DNA from: Desertivirga brevis
GTDB taxonomy: Bacteria > Bacteroidota > Bacteroidia > Sphingobacteriales > Sphingobacteriaceae
DNA length: 64,000 bases
Assembly: GCF_017355835.1 (NCBI RefSeq)
Contig: NZ_JAFEWF010000001.1
Coordinates: 372,001-436,000, forward strand
Direction of reading: 5' to 3'
The translations under genes and the position numbers were made by a program. Under the pieces are notes generated by a model. It saw nothing but the letters and a program-made list of their open reading frames with translations. It made no database searches and was not told the origin of the DNA. This document shows positions 44,850 to 53,486 of this stretch, piece after piece; position 1 is the stretch's first letter, and every line of letters begins with the position of its first letter.

Positions 44850-46505
44850 ATGAGAAAAAATACTCATTTATTTACTGCTATTTACTATACCTTCTTATCA
44901 TCCTGTATTATTTCTTTAACCCTGGCGGGATGTGGCAAAACCGCGAAAATAGGCGCACAGCCCTTAGTGGACAGTGTATATATAACTAATTTCATGCAAT
45001 CAGAACCTGCATTTAAAGATGAATTAGTATTTGCTAAAAATTTCTATCGGGAGAGGGGATTCAAATTAGGATGGTTTAAAGACCATGAAATAGTACCCCA
45101 AGCAGAAAAAATGCTCCAGGTAGTCGCTAAAGCAGCGGAAGAAGGGCTCGATCCCAAAGACTATCAAATTATTAATTTTGACGAAAAGTTCAAGGCACTT
45201 AAAGAGGCTAAGAAAGACTCCACTAAACTTAAAGAGTTAGAAAAAGAAATTGATTTGGGACTATCAGCAACCTATTTCAACTGGGCATCCGATTACTACA
45301 GGGGCTTAATCATTCCGAAAAGGAACCCTGAGATGGAATGGGATGTTAAACGCAATAAGATCAAACTTCATAAAGCATTGATGACAATACTAGGGGAACG
45401 GGAGAGCAAATATCCTTATGCTGATTTTAGTCCCCTGCACCCTCAATATACTAATTTGAAGAAAGCCCTCGCCCGATACCGGGAAGTACAGGCAAAAGGA
45501 GGTTGGCCAAATATTCCAACAGGATCAAAAGTTAAATTGGGGGAAGCTTCTCCTGTTGTCCCCTTGCTTCGTAAAAGGCTTGCAGAGTTTAATGATAATA
45601 CAGACACCGTTAATTCTAATAGTAATGTATATGACGCTAATTTGTCTACTGCTCTAAAGAGATTTCAGGAATATAATGGTCTTAAGCCTGATGGAGGGCT
45701 TGGTCCGGCAACAATTGCTAAACTTAATATCCCTGTCCAAAATCAGATCAAGCAGATAATTATTAACATGGAGCGTTGGAGATGGATACCAAAGAGCTTT
45801 GAGCAAGATTACATCATCGTAAATATCCCTGAATACAAGCTCCGTGTGTTTGAAAAAGCAAGACAGGTAATGGATATGAAAGTGATAGTAGGTAAGTCAA
45901 TGCATGAGACACCTATATTTAGTGATAAGATGGAGTATGTTGTACTTTCACCATACTGGAACATCCCTTCAGGAATTCTTAAAAATGAAATTGCGCCTAA
46001 AGCAATGGCCGACCCTGGCTTTCTTGAACGTATGGACATGGAGGTTGTTACAGCCAAAGGCGCAAGGGTTGATCCATCTTCAGTAGACTGGTCAATGGCT
46101 GGACAAGCAGGATTTAAGTACATCGTAAGAAGACGCCCCGGACCTAAAAACGATCTGGGAGACGTTAAATTCATATTCCCAAATGAAAACGATGTGTATT
46201 TGCATGACACTCCACACGACGAATTGTTCAGCCAGACAAAAAGAGGATTTAGCCATGGATGCGTTAGGGTGGAAAGACCACTTGACCTTGCCGCTTATCT
46301 GCTTAAGAACGTCGGTTATGATCGGTCGTCAATTATGCAGCACATTAGCACAAGGAAAGAAAAGTTTGTACCGTTAAAGCAGAAACTGCCAGTTTACCTG
46401 GTATACTTTACAGCTGCAGCTGATGAAAAAGGACGAGTTAGCTTTTACGACGATATTTATCAGCACGATCAGAAACTTTCTTCTATGTATTTCAGCAAAC
46501 TCTAA
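44850..46505 (+). CDS. L,D-transpeptidase (YcbB-like) lipoprotein
   Basis: 551 residues. Signal peptide with lipobox LAGCGK (residue ~28). Scaffold domain (~50-220), peptidoglycan-binding PGB_1-like domain (PVVPLLRKRLAEF, LKRFQEYNGLKPDGGLGPATIAKL, ~235-300), then the YkuD catalytic domain with HDTPHDELFSQTKRGFSHGCVRVERP (Cys in SHGCVR). The layout and size match E. coli LdtD (YcbB). It forms 3-3 crosslinks in the periplasm and may confer beta-lactam tolerance. Confidence 0.93.
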   Translation: MRKNTHLFTAIYYTFLSSCIISLTLAGCGKTAKIGAQPLVDSVYITNFMQSEPAFKDELVFAKNFYRERGFKLGWFKDHEIVPQAEKMLQVVAKAAEEGLDPKDYQIINFDEKFKALKEAKKDSTKLKELEKEIDLGLSATYFNWASDYYRGLIIPKRNPEMEWDVKRNKIKLHKALMTILGERESKYPYADFSPLHPQYTNLKKALARYREVQAKGGWPNIPTGSKVKLGEASPVVPLLRKRLAEFNDNTDTVNSNSNVYDANLSTALKRFQEYNGLKPDGGLGPATIAKLNIPVQNQIKQIIINMERWRWIPKSFEQDYIIVNIPEYKLRVFEKARQVMDMKVIVGKSMHETPIFSDKMEYVVLSPYWNIPSGILKNEIAPKAMADPGFLERMDMEVVTAKGARVDPSSVDWSMAGQAGFKYIVRRRPGPKNDLGDVKFIFPNENDVYLHDTPHDELFSQTKRGFSHGCVRVERPLDLAAYLLKNVGYDRSSIMQHISTRKEKFVPLKQKLPVYLVYFTAAADEKGRVSFYDDIYQHDQKLSSMYFSKL

Positions 46506-46561
46506 AGCGTAAACAGGTATTTATAACACAAACATCTTAAAAAGACTTTCCTTATTGAGAA

Positions 46562-47290
46562 ATGATAGGTGAAGAAGAAATAGAAAATGTGACGGAATAC
46601 CTGAATGTCATTAAAGCGTATAAAAGGAAGGCAAATGCAAACGGGAATGTAGAAGACTTTGTATTTAGGGGTCAGACGGGAGATTTACCACTGATCCCTA
46701 AAATAGGGAGGTTAAGGCCTCTTGGTGATCTCCTTACCATTGAAAGGTTATTATTAGAAGAATTTAAACGCACTAATCCATTACTGATTGAAGCGCACAG
46801 ACCCTACGACGATTGGGACTATTTGACATTAGGACAGCACTTCGGCCTCCCAACCCGGTTACTTGACTGGTCACATAATGCGTTGACAGCTCTATGGTTC
46901 GCTACCAATGAAAACCCTGTACACAGGAATTCTACTGGATATTCAATTGTCTGGGTTCTTATGCCACTGTCTGATGATTACGAATTTAAGGTTGAAGGAC
47001 ATCATCCCTTTCTAATTGAAAAAACAAGAATCTTCAGACCTAGGATAATAAAGCAAAGGATAAACAATCAATCCGGCGTATTTTCAATACAGCCTTCACA
47101 TGAAGTTGAGAATAAATGTGAATTAGATAAAACAGATATCTTTTCTAATAAGTTACTTAAACTAAAAATTCCTATATCCAATTCCAAGGAAATCAAAGAG
47201 GATCTCAACACTCTGGGTATTAATGCATTCACTATTTTCCCGGAGTTGGAAGGTCTGTGTGCCCATTTACAATGGCGATATTTCGAATGA
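46562..47290 (+). CDS. FRG domain-containing protein
   Basis: 242 residues. FVFRGQTGDLPLIPKIGRL holds the F-R-G motif that names the domain; LGQHFGLPTRLLDWSHNALTALWFATNE is the second conserved block. No second domain. FRG proteins are often found with mobile or defence genes, but here the neighbours are cell-wall genes, and the function is unknown. No signal peptide; cytosolic. Confidence 0.9.
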   Translation: MIGEEEIENVTEYLNVIKAYKRKANANGNVEDFVFRGQTGDLPLIPKIGRLRPLGDLLTIERLLLEEFKRTNPLLIEAHRPYDDWDYLTLGQHFGLPTRLLDWSHNALTALWFATNENPVHRNSTGYSIVWVLMPLSDDYEFKVEGHHPFLIEKTRIFRPRIIKQRINNQSGVFSIQPSHEVENKCELDKTDIFSNKLLKLKIPISNSKEIKEDLNTLGINAFTIFPELEGLCAHLQWRYFE

Positions 47291-47341
47291 TCAATGACGA
47301 TGAGCCTGTAATTGGTTATATAGTTACAACATTATAGAGAC

Positions 47342-48064
47342 TTGAATATTACATTGAAGAAAGTTTATCGCAGGATATTAGCCGCAGTGATGCTATTTAC
47401 AGCAGAAGCCCTTCTGGCAGCTTTGATTTTTGTATGCCTCGTATTAACATTCCTTGCTATTGCTTATTATGTGCTTTCTAACAACAAAAACGATTTTGAT
47501 ACCGCAGCCTTTCAATTTTTAGACACCTATATTAGTGATTCAACCACTCGCATAATGCTTTTCTTTACCACTCTTGGAAATTATCAAAGCTTGGTGATAG
47601 CAAACGTATTATTAACGCTATACTTTTTGCTTATCCGAAGGCACAAGTGGTATTCAATTAAAATAGCGAGTATTGCCTTAAGTAGTGTAACTGTTATGTC
47701 CTTACTCAAATTGTGGTTTAACAGATCAAGGCCGTTAACGCCTTTGCTAGAACCGGCAAGGGGCTTAAGCTTTCCTAGTGGTCATGCCATGAGCAGCGTT
47801 ACCTTTTTTGGGCTTATTATCTATTATATTTATCGAAATGTTAAAAATACTGCATTAAAGATCGTTCTAATATCTATTTTGATCCTGATAATCTTAACTA
47901 TAGGCCTTAGCAGAGTTTATTTGAGAGTACATTACGCAAGTGATGTGATTGCAGGTTTCTTCGCAGGAACTATTTGGCTAATGATCTCTATCTCGATATT
48001 AAGAAAAATTGAACTTTTTAGTAAAAAGGAACTGAACAAGGTTGTAGAAAAGGTGGAGGCTTAA
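47342..48064 (+). CDS. PAP2 family phosphatase
   Basis: 240 residues from a TTG start (LNITLKKVYRRIL); an ATG in the frame comes only at codon 17, inside the first hydrophobic stretch, so TTG is preferred. Membrane phosphatase with the three PAP2 motifs: KLWFNRSRP, FPSGHAMSS, and SRVYLRVHYASDV, which carries the catalytic His. Six hydrophobic segments. Probably hydrolyses lipid phosphates such as undecaprenyl diphosphate or phosphatidate. Confidence 0.9.
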   Translation: MNITLKKVYRRILAAVMLFTAEALLAALIFVCLVLTFLAIAYYVLSNNKNDFDTAAFQFLDTYISDSTTRIMLFFTTLGNYQSLVIANVLLTLYFLLIRRHKWYSIKIASIALSSVTVMSLLKLWFNRSRPLTPLLEPARGLSFPSGHAMSSVTFFGLIIYYIYRNVKNTALKIVLISILILIILTIGLSRVYLRVHYASDVIAGFFAGTIWLMISISILRKIELFSKKELNKVVEKVEA

Positions 48065-48070
48065 AAAAGA

Positions 48071-48100
48071 TAATACTGGCAGTCCATTCTACCAGTATTA
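48071..48100 (-). terminator. Terminator of the low-oxygen cluster
   Basis: Perfect 9-bp stem TAATACTGG/CCAGTATTA (48071-48079 with 48092-48100), 12-base loop. The minus-strand tail TCTTTTTT is U-rich. It lies 12 bases past the stop of the unknown 596-residue gene. Confidence 0.8.
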
Positions 48101-48111
48101 CCATTATATAA

Positions 48112-49902
48112 TTACAATTCCGCGATCTGACTTACACTTAATGCCTCTAGCTGATTTCGGTAATTACTTAATTCTAATTCCATCTGCTTTTGCTCCGAAA
48201 AAGTGATTTCTGGTAGCAGTTGTTGATAATAATCTATACCTCTTAGTAGTTCAGCTTTAAAATTTTCAAGTTGTTTAAGCTTTTTATCATTCAGGTTCCC
48301 CTCATTATTTTCTATGTCCCTTTTAAAATAATCAATATACAGTTGCAGTTCCTTTATGAATAGATTAGGCCTTTCAACACCATCTAAAAGATCTGTTTTG
48401 CCATAAATATGTCCAACTAATTCGTTAAGAGTATATATATCATTAAAATAAGCGGTATTCGGCCCAGGACAAATTGCTACCGCCCGGTTCTCTCGGGGCT
48501 TAAGCATATCATTTTTTAAAATAGCAGAGGTACATAGACCGACGCACAGACATAGCTTTTCTGTAATGTTATTGAATTTCCGCTTATATTCAGCTTCGGG
48601 TAAGTCAAGTCTTTCAAGCTCCTCCAACTTTAATTTCTGATATTCCCTTGATGCGGTACAAATAGGATCACTTGTGAATTCGGTATTTGAAACAAGAAAT
48701 TTTTTTGTACAAGGACTGCCTGGCCTCCCTTTAGCTATACGCTCCAGCCGAAGTGCCTCCGCTGTACTTTTACTGAAGTTATTAAAAGGTACACCAAGGG
48801 GAGAGGCTGCACTAATGTAAAAATCCTTTTCCCCTGCATCTTTCAAAAGATTTAGTGTATCCCTGTCGACATTAGTTACCTCAGGAACCAACAGGAATGG
48901 GCTTCCCCAACCTGTGCCATCAAGATTATAGTAGTTTATCAAAAACTGGTCTTCTGATTTTGTTCCAATGCCCCCTTGAACCGTAAATCTCGTTAAAGGC
49001 TGCGATGGCACATTACCGGTTTTTGTGGTAATAGCGTTTTTAAAAATTCCATATAGATCCTCCAGCATCGACGTCCTTTTTGCCTTAAACTCCTCTAGTA
49101 TTGGACCAAGGAGATAGCCTTCTGTTGCAAAAGCGTGACCACCACAGTTTAAGCCAGATTCAATCCTGAACTCGTGCACCCATAATCCTTTTTTCGCCAG
49201 AAACTTTGCTTGTATTAACGCTGATCGGAAATCGCTTACCTTTAGGATCACTTTCTTCCTCGCCGGCTCGTCGCCATTAGGAAAGAAATCATCAAATTCA
49301 CTTAAATAAGTGTATAACTTAGGATTCATACCAGCAGACAGAACTACCGAGGTATTCAATTCACTCTCGGCAAAACCACGTAAAGCAGCGAGGGCATCAG
49401 TAAATTTATCTCCCAATGGAAAACCATCTTTACCGAGGTTCACCTTATCTACTTTAACCATAATGTTCACCTCAGCATCTCCCTTTTTAATGAAAGTCCT
49501 CAGGGTTTCCTGAAGTTCAGCTTTCTTCTGCGGATTTCTTTCACCCAGCATCTGCCTGTAAATTTGCTGCTCTTGAGAAGATTCAGGAAGAAGTTCGAAA
49601 TAACGGCAAATGTCGGCACCCTCTGCAAAAGCCTCCTGTTTTATCTCAGAGTGTTGCTCATCAATGAGGAAGTTGATAAGGTTCAAATAGGCTTTTATTC
49701 GTTTTGCCCGATGGTCTGACTCTATTTTTCTTATCGGATGATACTCGATATTATTTTGTTTCGAATGAAATTCTCTCATTCGTTCAATCATGTCATCATC
49801 AACGATTGACGCTACTGAAGAAATCCCATACCTTGCCACCTTAAGTGGTGTGTCTACGGAAAATCCTAATCCTAAAACGGGAATATGAAAGCTATGACCC
49901 AT
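48112..49902 (-). CDS. Unassigned 596-residue cysteine-containing protein, TIM-barrel-like
   Basis: I do not recognise a named family. The start GHSFHIPVLGLGFSVDTPLKVARYGISSVASIVDDDMI looks like the opening of an FMN/TIM-barrel enzyme such as a nitronate monooxygenase or glutamate-synthase-like domain. GLNCGGHAFATEGYLLGP and GTGWGSPFLLVPEVTNVD continue that impression. Cysteines recur in conserved-looking places (GLNCGG, GSPCTKK, DPICTAS, KLCLCVGLCTSAI, AICPGPN); several could bind a metal or Fe-S cluster. The last ~100 residues are helical. The gene ends a cluster with hemN and a dehydrogenase and has its own terminator, which suggests an anaerobic redox role. Confidence 0.6.
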   Translation of the reverse strand: MGHSFHIPVLGLGFSVDTPLKVARYGISSVASIVDDDMIERMREFHSKQNNIEYHPIRKIESDHRAKRIKAYLNLINFLIDEQHSEIKQEAFAEGADICRYFELLPESSQEQQIYRQMLGERNPQKKAELQETLRTFIKKGDAEVNIMVKVDKVNLGKDGFPLGDKFTDALAALRGFAESELNTSVVLSAGMNPKLYTYLSEFDDFFPNGDEPARKKVILKVSDFRSALIQAKFLAKKGLWVHEFRIESGLNCGGHAFATEGYLLGPILEEFKAKRTSMLEDLYGIFKNAITTKTGNVPSQPLTRFTVQGGIGTKSEDQFLINYYNLDGTGWGSPFLLVPEVTNVDRDTLNLLKDAGEKDFYISAASPLGVPFNNFSKSTAEALRLERIAKGRPGSPCTKKFLVSNTEFTSDPICTASREYQKLKLEELERLDLPEAEYKRKFNNITEKLCLCVGLCTSAILKNDMLKPRENRAVAICPGPNTAYFNDIYTLNELVGHIYGKTDLLDGVERPNLFIKELQLYIDYFKRDIENNEGNLNDKKLKQLENFKAELLRGIDYYQQLLPEITFSEQKQMELELSNYRNQLEALSVSQIAEL

Positions 49903-49952
49903 AACAAAGTCGTTAAGTGTTTGTATTAAATATTTTTGCTAGTTGTATAATC

Positions 49953-51299
49953 CTAAATGGCCTTACTAAATAATTGTGATTCTGGTTTCTTTTGCCATAA
50001 CCTAATATCAAAAGCCATACATATGTTCCTAAGAAAGGCTTTTCCCACTACAGTTATTTGAACCCGCCCTTCTTTTACCACAACCAATCCATCACTTTCA
50101 AGGGGTACAAGGCGTTCCCTTACTGGCGCAAATTCAGGAGAAAGCCATTCACAATCTGTATAACCCATGCACATAAGGTCAAGAATATGCTTCCTGAAAA
50201 CCAGATCCTCCTCTGTGAGGATATGCCCTTTAATTAAAGGGAAAGAACCTTTGCTGATTAACTCATGGTATTGCTCTACCTGCTTTACGTTTTGCGAAAA
50301 GCCGTACCAACTATCACTGATAGAGGAAACACCAAGTCCAATTGACAATTGAGTGTACTGATCGGTGTAGCCCATAAAGTTCCGATGCAGCTTTTGATTC
50401 TTTGATGCGATGTACAAATTATCAGAATCAAGAGAAAAATGGTCCATCCCAATATCATAATAACCTTTATTCAGGAGCATCTCCCTACCTTTTTCGTAAA
50501 GAGCTCGTTTCTCTTCATCTTGTGGAAGATCAGCCTCTGTAAATCTTCTTTGACCTGGTTTCACCCAGGGAACATGTGCATAACTGTAAAAAGCAATACG
50601 GTCTGGCATAAGCGAGATCACTTTTTCAACTGTATCCTCTATACTGCTTAGCTTCTGCAAAGGCAGTCCGTAGATTAAATCATAATTGATTGAGGTATAA
50701 CCTAGGGTCCGGGCATCAATTGTTACCTTCCTAACCTGTTCATAACTCTGCTTTCTATTAATGATCTCTTGAACAACAGGATCAAAATCTTGGATTCCAA
50801 GACTTACTCTTCTGAAACCTGCCTGATAAAGAGCTTTTAAATGATCATAACTAGTATTAGCAGGATGCCCCTCAAAAGAGAAACTCGTTTCTGAGGCAAG
50901 CGTAGTGCCTTCTAAAAGGCCTTCCATCAGGAATTTCAGATTCTCCGGACTAAAAAACGTTGGAGTACCACCGCCAAGATGAATTTCTCTGATCCGGGGT
51001 TTTGTTCCTATTACTTCTTTATACATCTGCCACTCTTTTAGGACAGACTCGATATAAGGCTTTTCAACAGTATGGTTCCTCGTGATCCGAGTATTACAAC
51101 CACAGTACGTACACAAACTCTCACAGTAGGGAAGATGAATGTATAAGCTTATACCCGCAGCAGAACTCTCGTTCATCGCTTTCCTGACCGTGTCAATCCA
51201 GCCAGCTATACTCCACTGCTCCTCCTCCCATAAAGGAACAGTGGGATAACTGGTGTATCTAGGTGCTGCTACGTTATATTTTGATATTAATGTATTCAT
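49953..51299 (-). CDS. hemN: Oxygen-independent coproporphyrinogen III oxidase HemN
   Basis: A 448-residue radical SAM enzyme. Cluster motif YCESLCTYCGCNT (CxxxCxxC), then IREIHLGGGTPTFFSPE, SFEGHPANTS, RVSLGIQDFDP and the HemN C-terminal domain. The length and the CG after the third cysteine favour true HemN over HemW. It decarboxylates coproporphyrinogen III without oxygen in heme synthesis and is expected under low oxygen. Its start overlaps the upstream dehydrogenase stop by one base (TAATG). Confidence 0.94.
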   Translation of the reverse strand: MNTLISKYNVAAPRYTSYPTVPLWEEEQWSIAGWIDTVRKAMNESSAAGISLYIHLPYCESLCTYCGCNTRITRNHTVEKPYIESVLKEWQMYKEVIGTKPRIREIHLGGGTPTFFSPENLKFLMEGLLEGTTLASETSFSFEGHPANTSYDHLKALYQAGFRRVSLGIQDFDPVVQEIINRKQSYEQVRKVTIDARTLGYTSINYDLIYGLPLQKLSSIEDTVEKVISLMPDRIAFYSYAHVPWVKPGQRRFTEADLPQDEEKRALYEKGREMLLNKGYYDIGMDHFSLDSDNLYIASKNQKLHRNFMGYTDQYTQLSIGLGVSSISDSWYGFSQNVKQVEQYHELISKGSFPLIKGHILTEEDLVFRKHILDLMCMGYTDCEWLSPEFAPVRERLVPLESDGLVVVKEGRVQITVVGKAFLRNICMAFDIRLWQKKPESQLFSKAI

Positions 51300-52324
51300 T
51301 ATGCAATAGCCAGATTATTTTCAATACAAGCATCTCCACAGCAACATGCATTACCGGCGCACTTGCCAGCCTCCCATAAATCCATACTTGAAATGGTCTT
51401 TTCAGCAATTATCTTCAAAGCCTCCTCAGTTAGAAAAGCCTGATGAGGTGTTAAGAGAATCCGCTGGTTCTGTATTAGAGATTGCAGTAATGAATCTTGT
51501 ATAGGTTTTTTTCTATGGTTGAAAAAGAAAACATTTTGTTCAAATTCATAAACATCCATACCTAACTTACTAACCTTACCTCTCAGCAGAGCTTCATACA
51601 CATCCTGGGTATTAAAAACTGCGCCGCGACTAACATTTATTAGCATAACACCATCCTTCATTTTCTTTATACTATCAGAGTCAACAAGATGGTGAGTATA
51701 CTCGTTCAAGGGAATATGATAGGAGATGATATCACATTTATCGTAAAGCTCGTTTAGCGACACTTGGGTAGCACCTACAGAACCACAATCTACTTGTTCC
51801 AGAATATCATTTACAAGGACCTTAGCTCCAAAGCCACTTAAAATTTTCCCCAGAGCTTTTCCCGTGCCCCCAAAACCTACGATACCCACAACTTTTCCCT
51901 TGATCGTATTTCCTACAAGGTTATTGAGACTAAAATCATGATCGTGCATCTGGTTTTGAGATACAATGATATTTCGGGAAAGTGCGAGAATCAAAGTGAT
52001 TGCATGTTCTGCAACCGACTCGGGTGAATAGGAGGGGACGTTAGCTATTTTCAAGCCTAGTCGAACGGCTTCTGTCAAATCAATATGATCAGTACCCGTT
52101 GAGCGGGTTGCTATATACTTGACACCTCTTCTTTTTAGTTCCTGAAGGATAGAAGCAGGTAAGCTATCACCGGGAAACACTAATACAGCATCTTTCCCGT
52201 CTGCGTAAGCTGCTGTATCAGTTGTTAACCGATTGGATATTAAAGTTATATCGTGCTTTTTCTGATTAGCCTTAATTAAAAGCTCTTTTTCACAGTTTTT
52301 TATGCTGTATGCGACCGCTTTCAT
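51299..52324 (-). CDS. D-lactate dehydrogenase-like 2-hydroxyacid dehydrogenase with cysteine-rich tail
   Basis: 341 residues from the start MKAVAYSIKNCEKELL; an upstream Met (52345) would add seven residues. D-isomer-specific NAD-dependent dehydrogenase: NAD motif VVGIVGFGGTGKALGKIL, catalytic Arg in LINVSRGAVFNT, Glu in GMDVYEFE, His in LLTPHQAFLTEE. It resembles fermentative D-lactate dehydrogenases. The unusual tail CAGNACCCGDAC adds five cysteines, perhaps a metal or redox site. First gene after a CRP/FNR-type palindrome and translationally coupled to hemN, so probably fermentative and oxygen-regulated. Confidence 0.9.
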   Translation of the reverse strand: MKAVAYSIKNCEKELLIKANQKKHDITLISNRLTTDTAAYADGKDAVLVFPGDSLPASILQELKRRGVKYIATRSTGTDHIDLTEAVRLGLKIANVPSYSPESVAEHAITLILALSRNIIVSQNQMHDHDFSLNNLVGNTIKGKVVGIVGFGGTGKALGKILSGFGAKVLVNDILEQVDCGSVGATQVSLNELYDKCDIISYHIPLNEYTHHLVDSDSIKKMKDGVMLINVSRGAVFNTQDVYEALLRGKVSKLGMDVYEFEQNVFFFNHRKKPIQDSLLQSLIQNQRILLTPHQAFLTEEALKIIAEKTISSMDLWEAGKCAGNACCCGDACIENNLAIA

Positions 52325-52391
52325 TCCGTTTCTGTTTAGAAACAAAGGTATCCAGACAGTCCGCTTTATCGCGTGAGGCTAGTCAAACTAA

Positions 52392-52411
52392 AAAGTGATA
52401 CTTATCACTTT
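52392..52411. promoter_or_regulatory. CRP/FNR-type operator upstream of the dehydrogenase
   Basis: Perfect palindrome AAAGTGATA-CT-TATCACTTT, 9-bp arms and a 2-base centre. The core GTGATACTTATCAC combines the GTGA-N6-TCAC half-sites of CRP with the TGAT-N4-ATCA of FNR. It lies 68 bases upstream of the dehydrogenase start and eight bases past the stop of the CRP-type response regulator, the likely binder. Confidence 0.75.
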
Positions 52412-52418
52412 CTTTCAC

Positions 52419-53486
52419 TTATTGTTTGACACGTTTCAATTTTTCGATTGAAAGAACTTTGATTGTATTTCCTTCTTTCACAATCAAACGTTCTTCCTTA
52501 AAGTCTGATAATGTGCGACTTATTGTTTCAGTAGCAGTTCCAACCATAGCCGCAAGGTCATCCCGTGATATTTTAATCTCGTATGAATCTGCCGGCTCTT
52601 TCATGAACTTATCTGACAGGATTATCAATGCATCCGCGACCCGCTTACGTACGGAATTGTAAGCCAGTTTGAGCAATTGCTCTTGTTTTTCGACGATATT
52701 ATCCGAGAGCAGCTCAATAAATCTTTTCGCAATTCCTATATCCTTAAATAACAAGGTGTTGAACTCATTCTTCCGTATCAGGTGAAGTTCCGAGTCGTCC
52801 ATGCTCTCTGCATTATCACTATACGATTTATTCAACAGCACTGCCTCATAACCAAAAAAATCACCTTCCGAATGCATTCCGGTAATAATTTCCCGGCCGT
52901 CCTCATAGATAAGGTAAGTTCTGATTTTTCCTTTTTTGACAAAATAGATATTTTGGGGAGTATCTCCATCCATATAAATATTTTGTTTCTTCTTAAAGGT
53001 CCTCAACCTTCCACTTTCTGAAAGCTCCGTAAGCAATTTCGCCGAACGGGCCTCGTCCAACAAGTTTTCCAGTGATGCCGATGCTGCAGAACTTTTTAGT
53101 ACCCGTTCCCTTTTTGACAACCTGCTTTCCACAGCATTAATAAGCTCCATATCGTCAAAGGGTTTGGTTAAATAGTCATCCGCACCCATCTCCATACCTT
53201 TTCGCATATCAGCGCGTTCTGCTTTAGCGGTCAAAAATATGAAGGGGATATTAGCTGTGTTTTCGTTCTTACTTAAAAGGTAGAGTACCCCATAGCCATC
53301 TAATTCAGGCATCATAATATCACAAAGAATAATATCGGGTAAATGAGCTTGCGCAAGTTCAACTCCCTTTTTACCATTCTCCGCAGTGTAAACACTAAAA
53401 TTAGCAAGCTCAAGAATTTCGGCGGTGCTTTCGCGGATGTCTTGATTATCCTCTATAATTAGAACAGTTCTTTTCTGTTGATTCAT
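52419..53486 (-). CDS. Response regulator fused to a CRP/FNR-type DNA-binding protein
   Basis: 355 residues. Receiver domain (~5-125) with phospho-acceptor Asp56 in LCDIMMPELDG and the Lys in YLTKPFDD. Cyclic-nucleotide-binding-like jelly roll (~165-270) with IYMDGDTPQNIYFVKKGKIRTYL and GDFFGYEAVL. HTH of the CRP type (~300-350): ISRDDLAAMVGTATETISRTLSDFKEERLI. The FNR cysteine cluster is absent. A REC-CRP fusion lets a kinase drive CRP-type promoters directly. The start overlaps the kinase stop by four bases. Confidence 0.92.
   Translation of the reverse strand: MNQQKRTVLIIEDNQDIRESTAEILELANFSVYTAENGKKGVELAQAHLPDIILCDIMMPELDGYGVLYLLSKNENTANIPFIFLTAKAERADMRKGMEMGADDYLTKPFDDMELINAVESRLSKRERVLKSSAASASLENLLDEARSAKLLTELSESGRLRTFKKKQNIYMDGDTPQNIYFVKKGKIRTYLIYEDGREIITGMHSEGDFFGYEAVLLNKSYSDNAESMDDSELHLIRKNEFNTLLFKDIGIAKRFIELLSDNIVEKQEQLLKLAYNSVRKRVADALIILSDKFMKEPADSYEIKISRDDLAAMVGTATETISRTLSDFKEERLIVKEGNTIKVLSIEKLKRVKQ

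Noticed and set aside
46562..47290. FRG-domain gene as part of an anti-phage island
   Set aside because: Neighbours are ordinary envelope genes and there is no mobile-element signature or other defence gene nearby.
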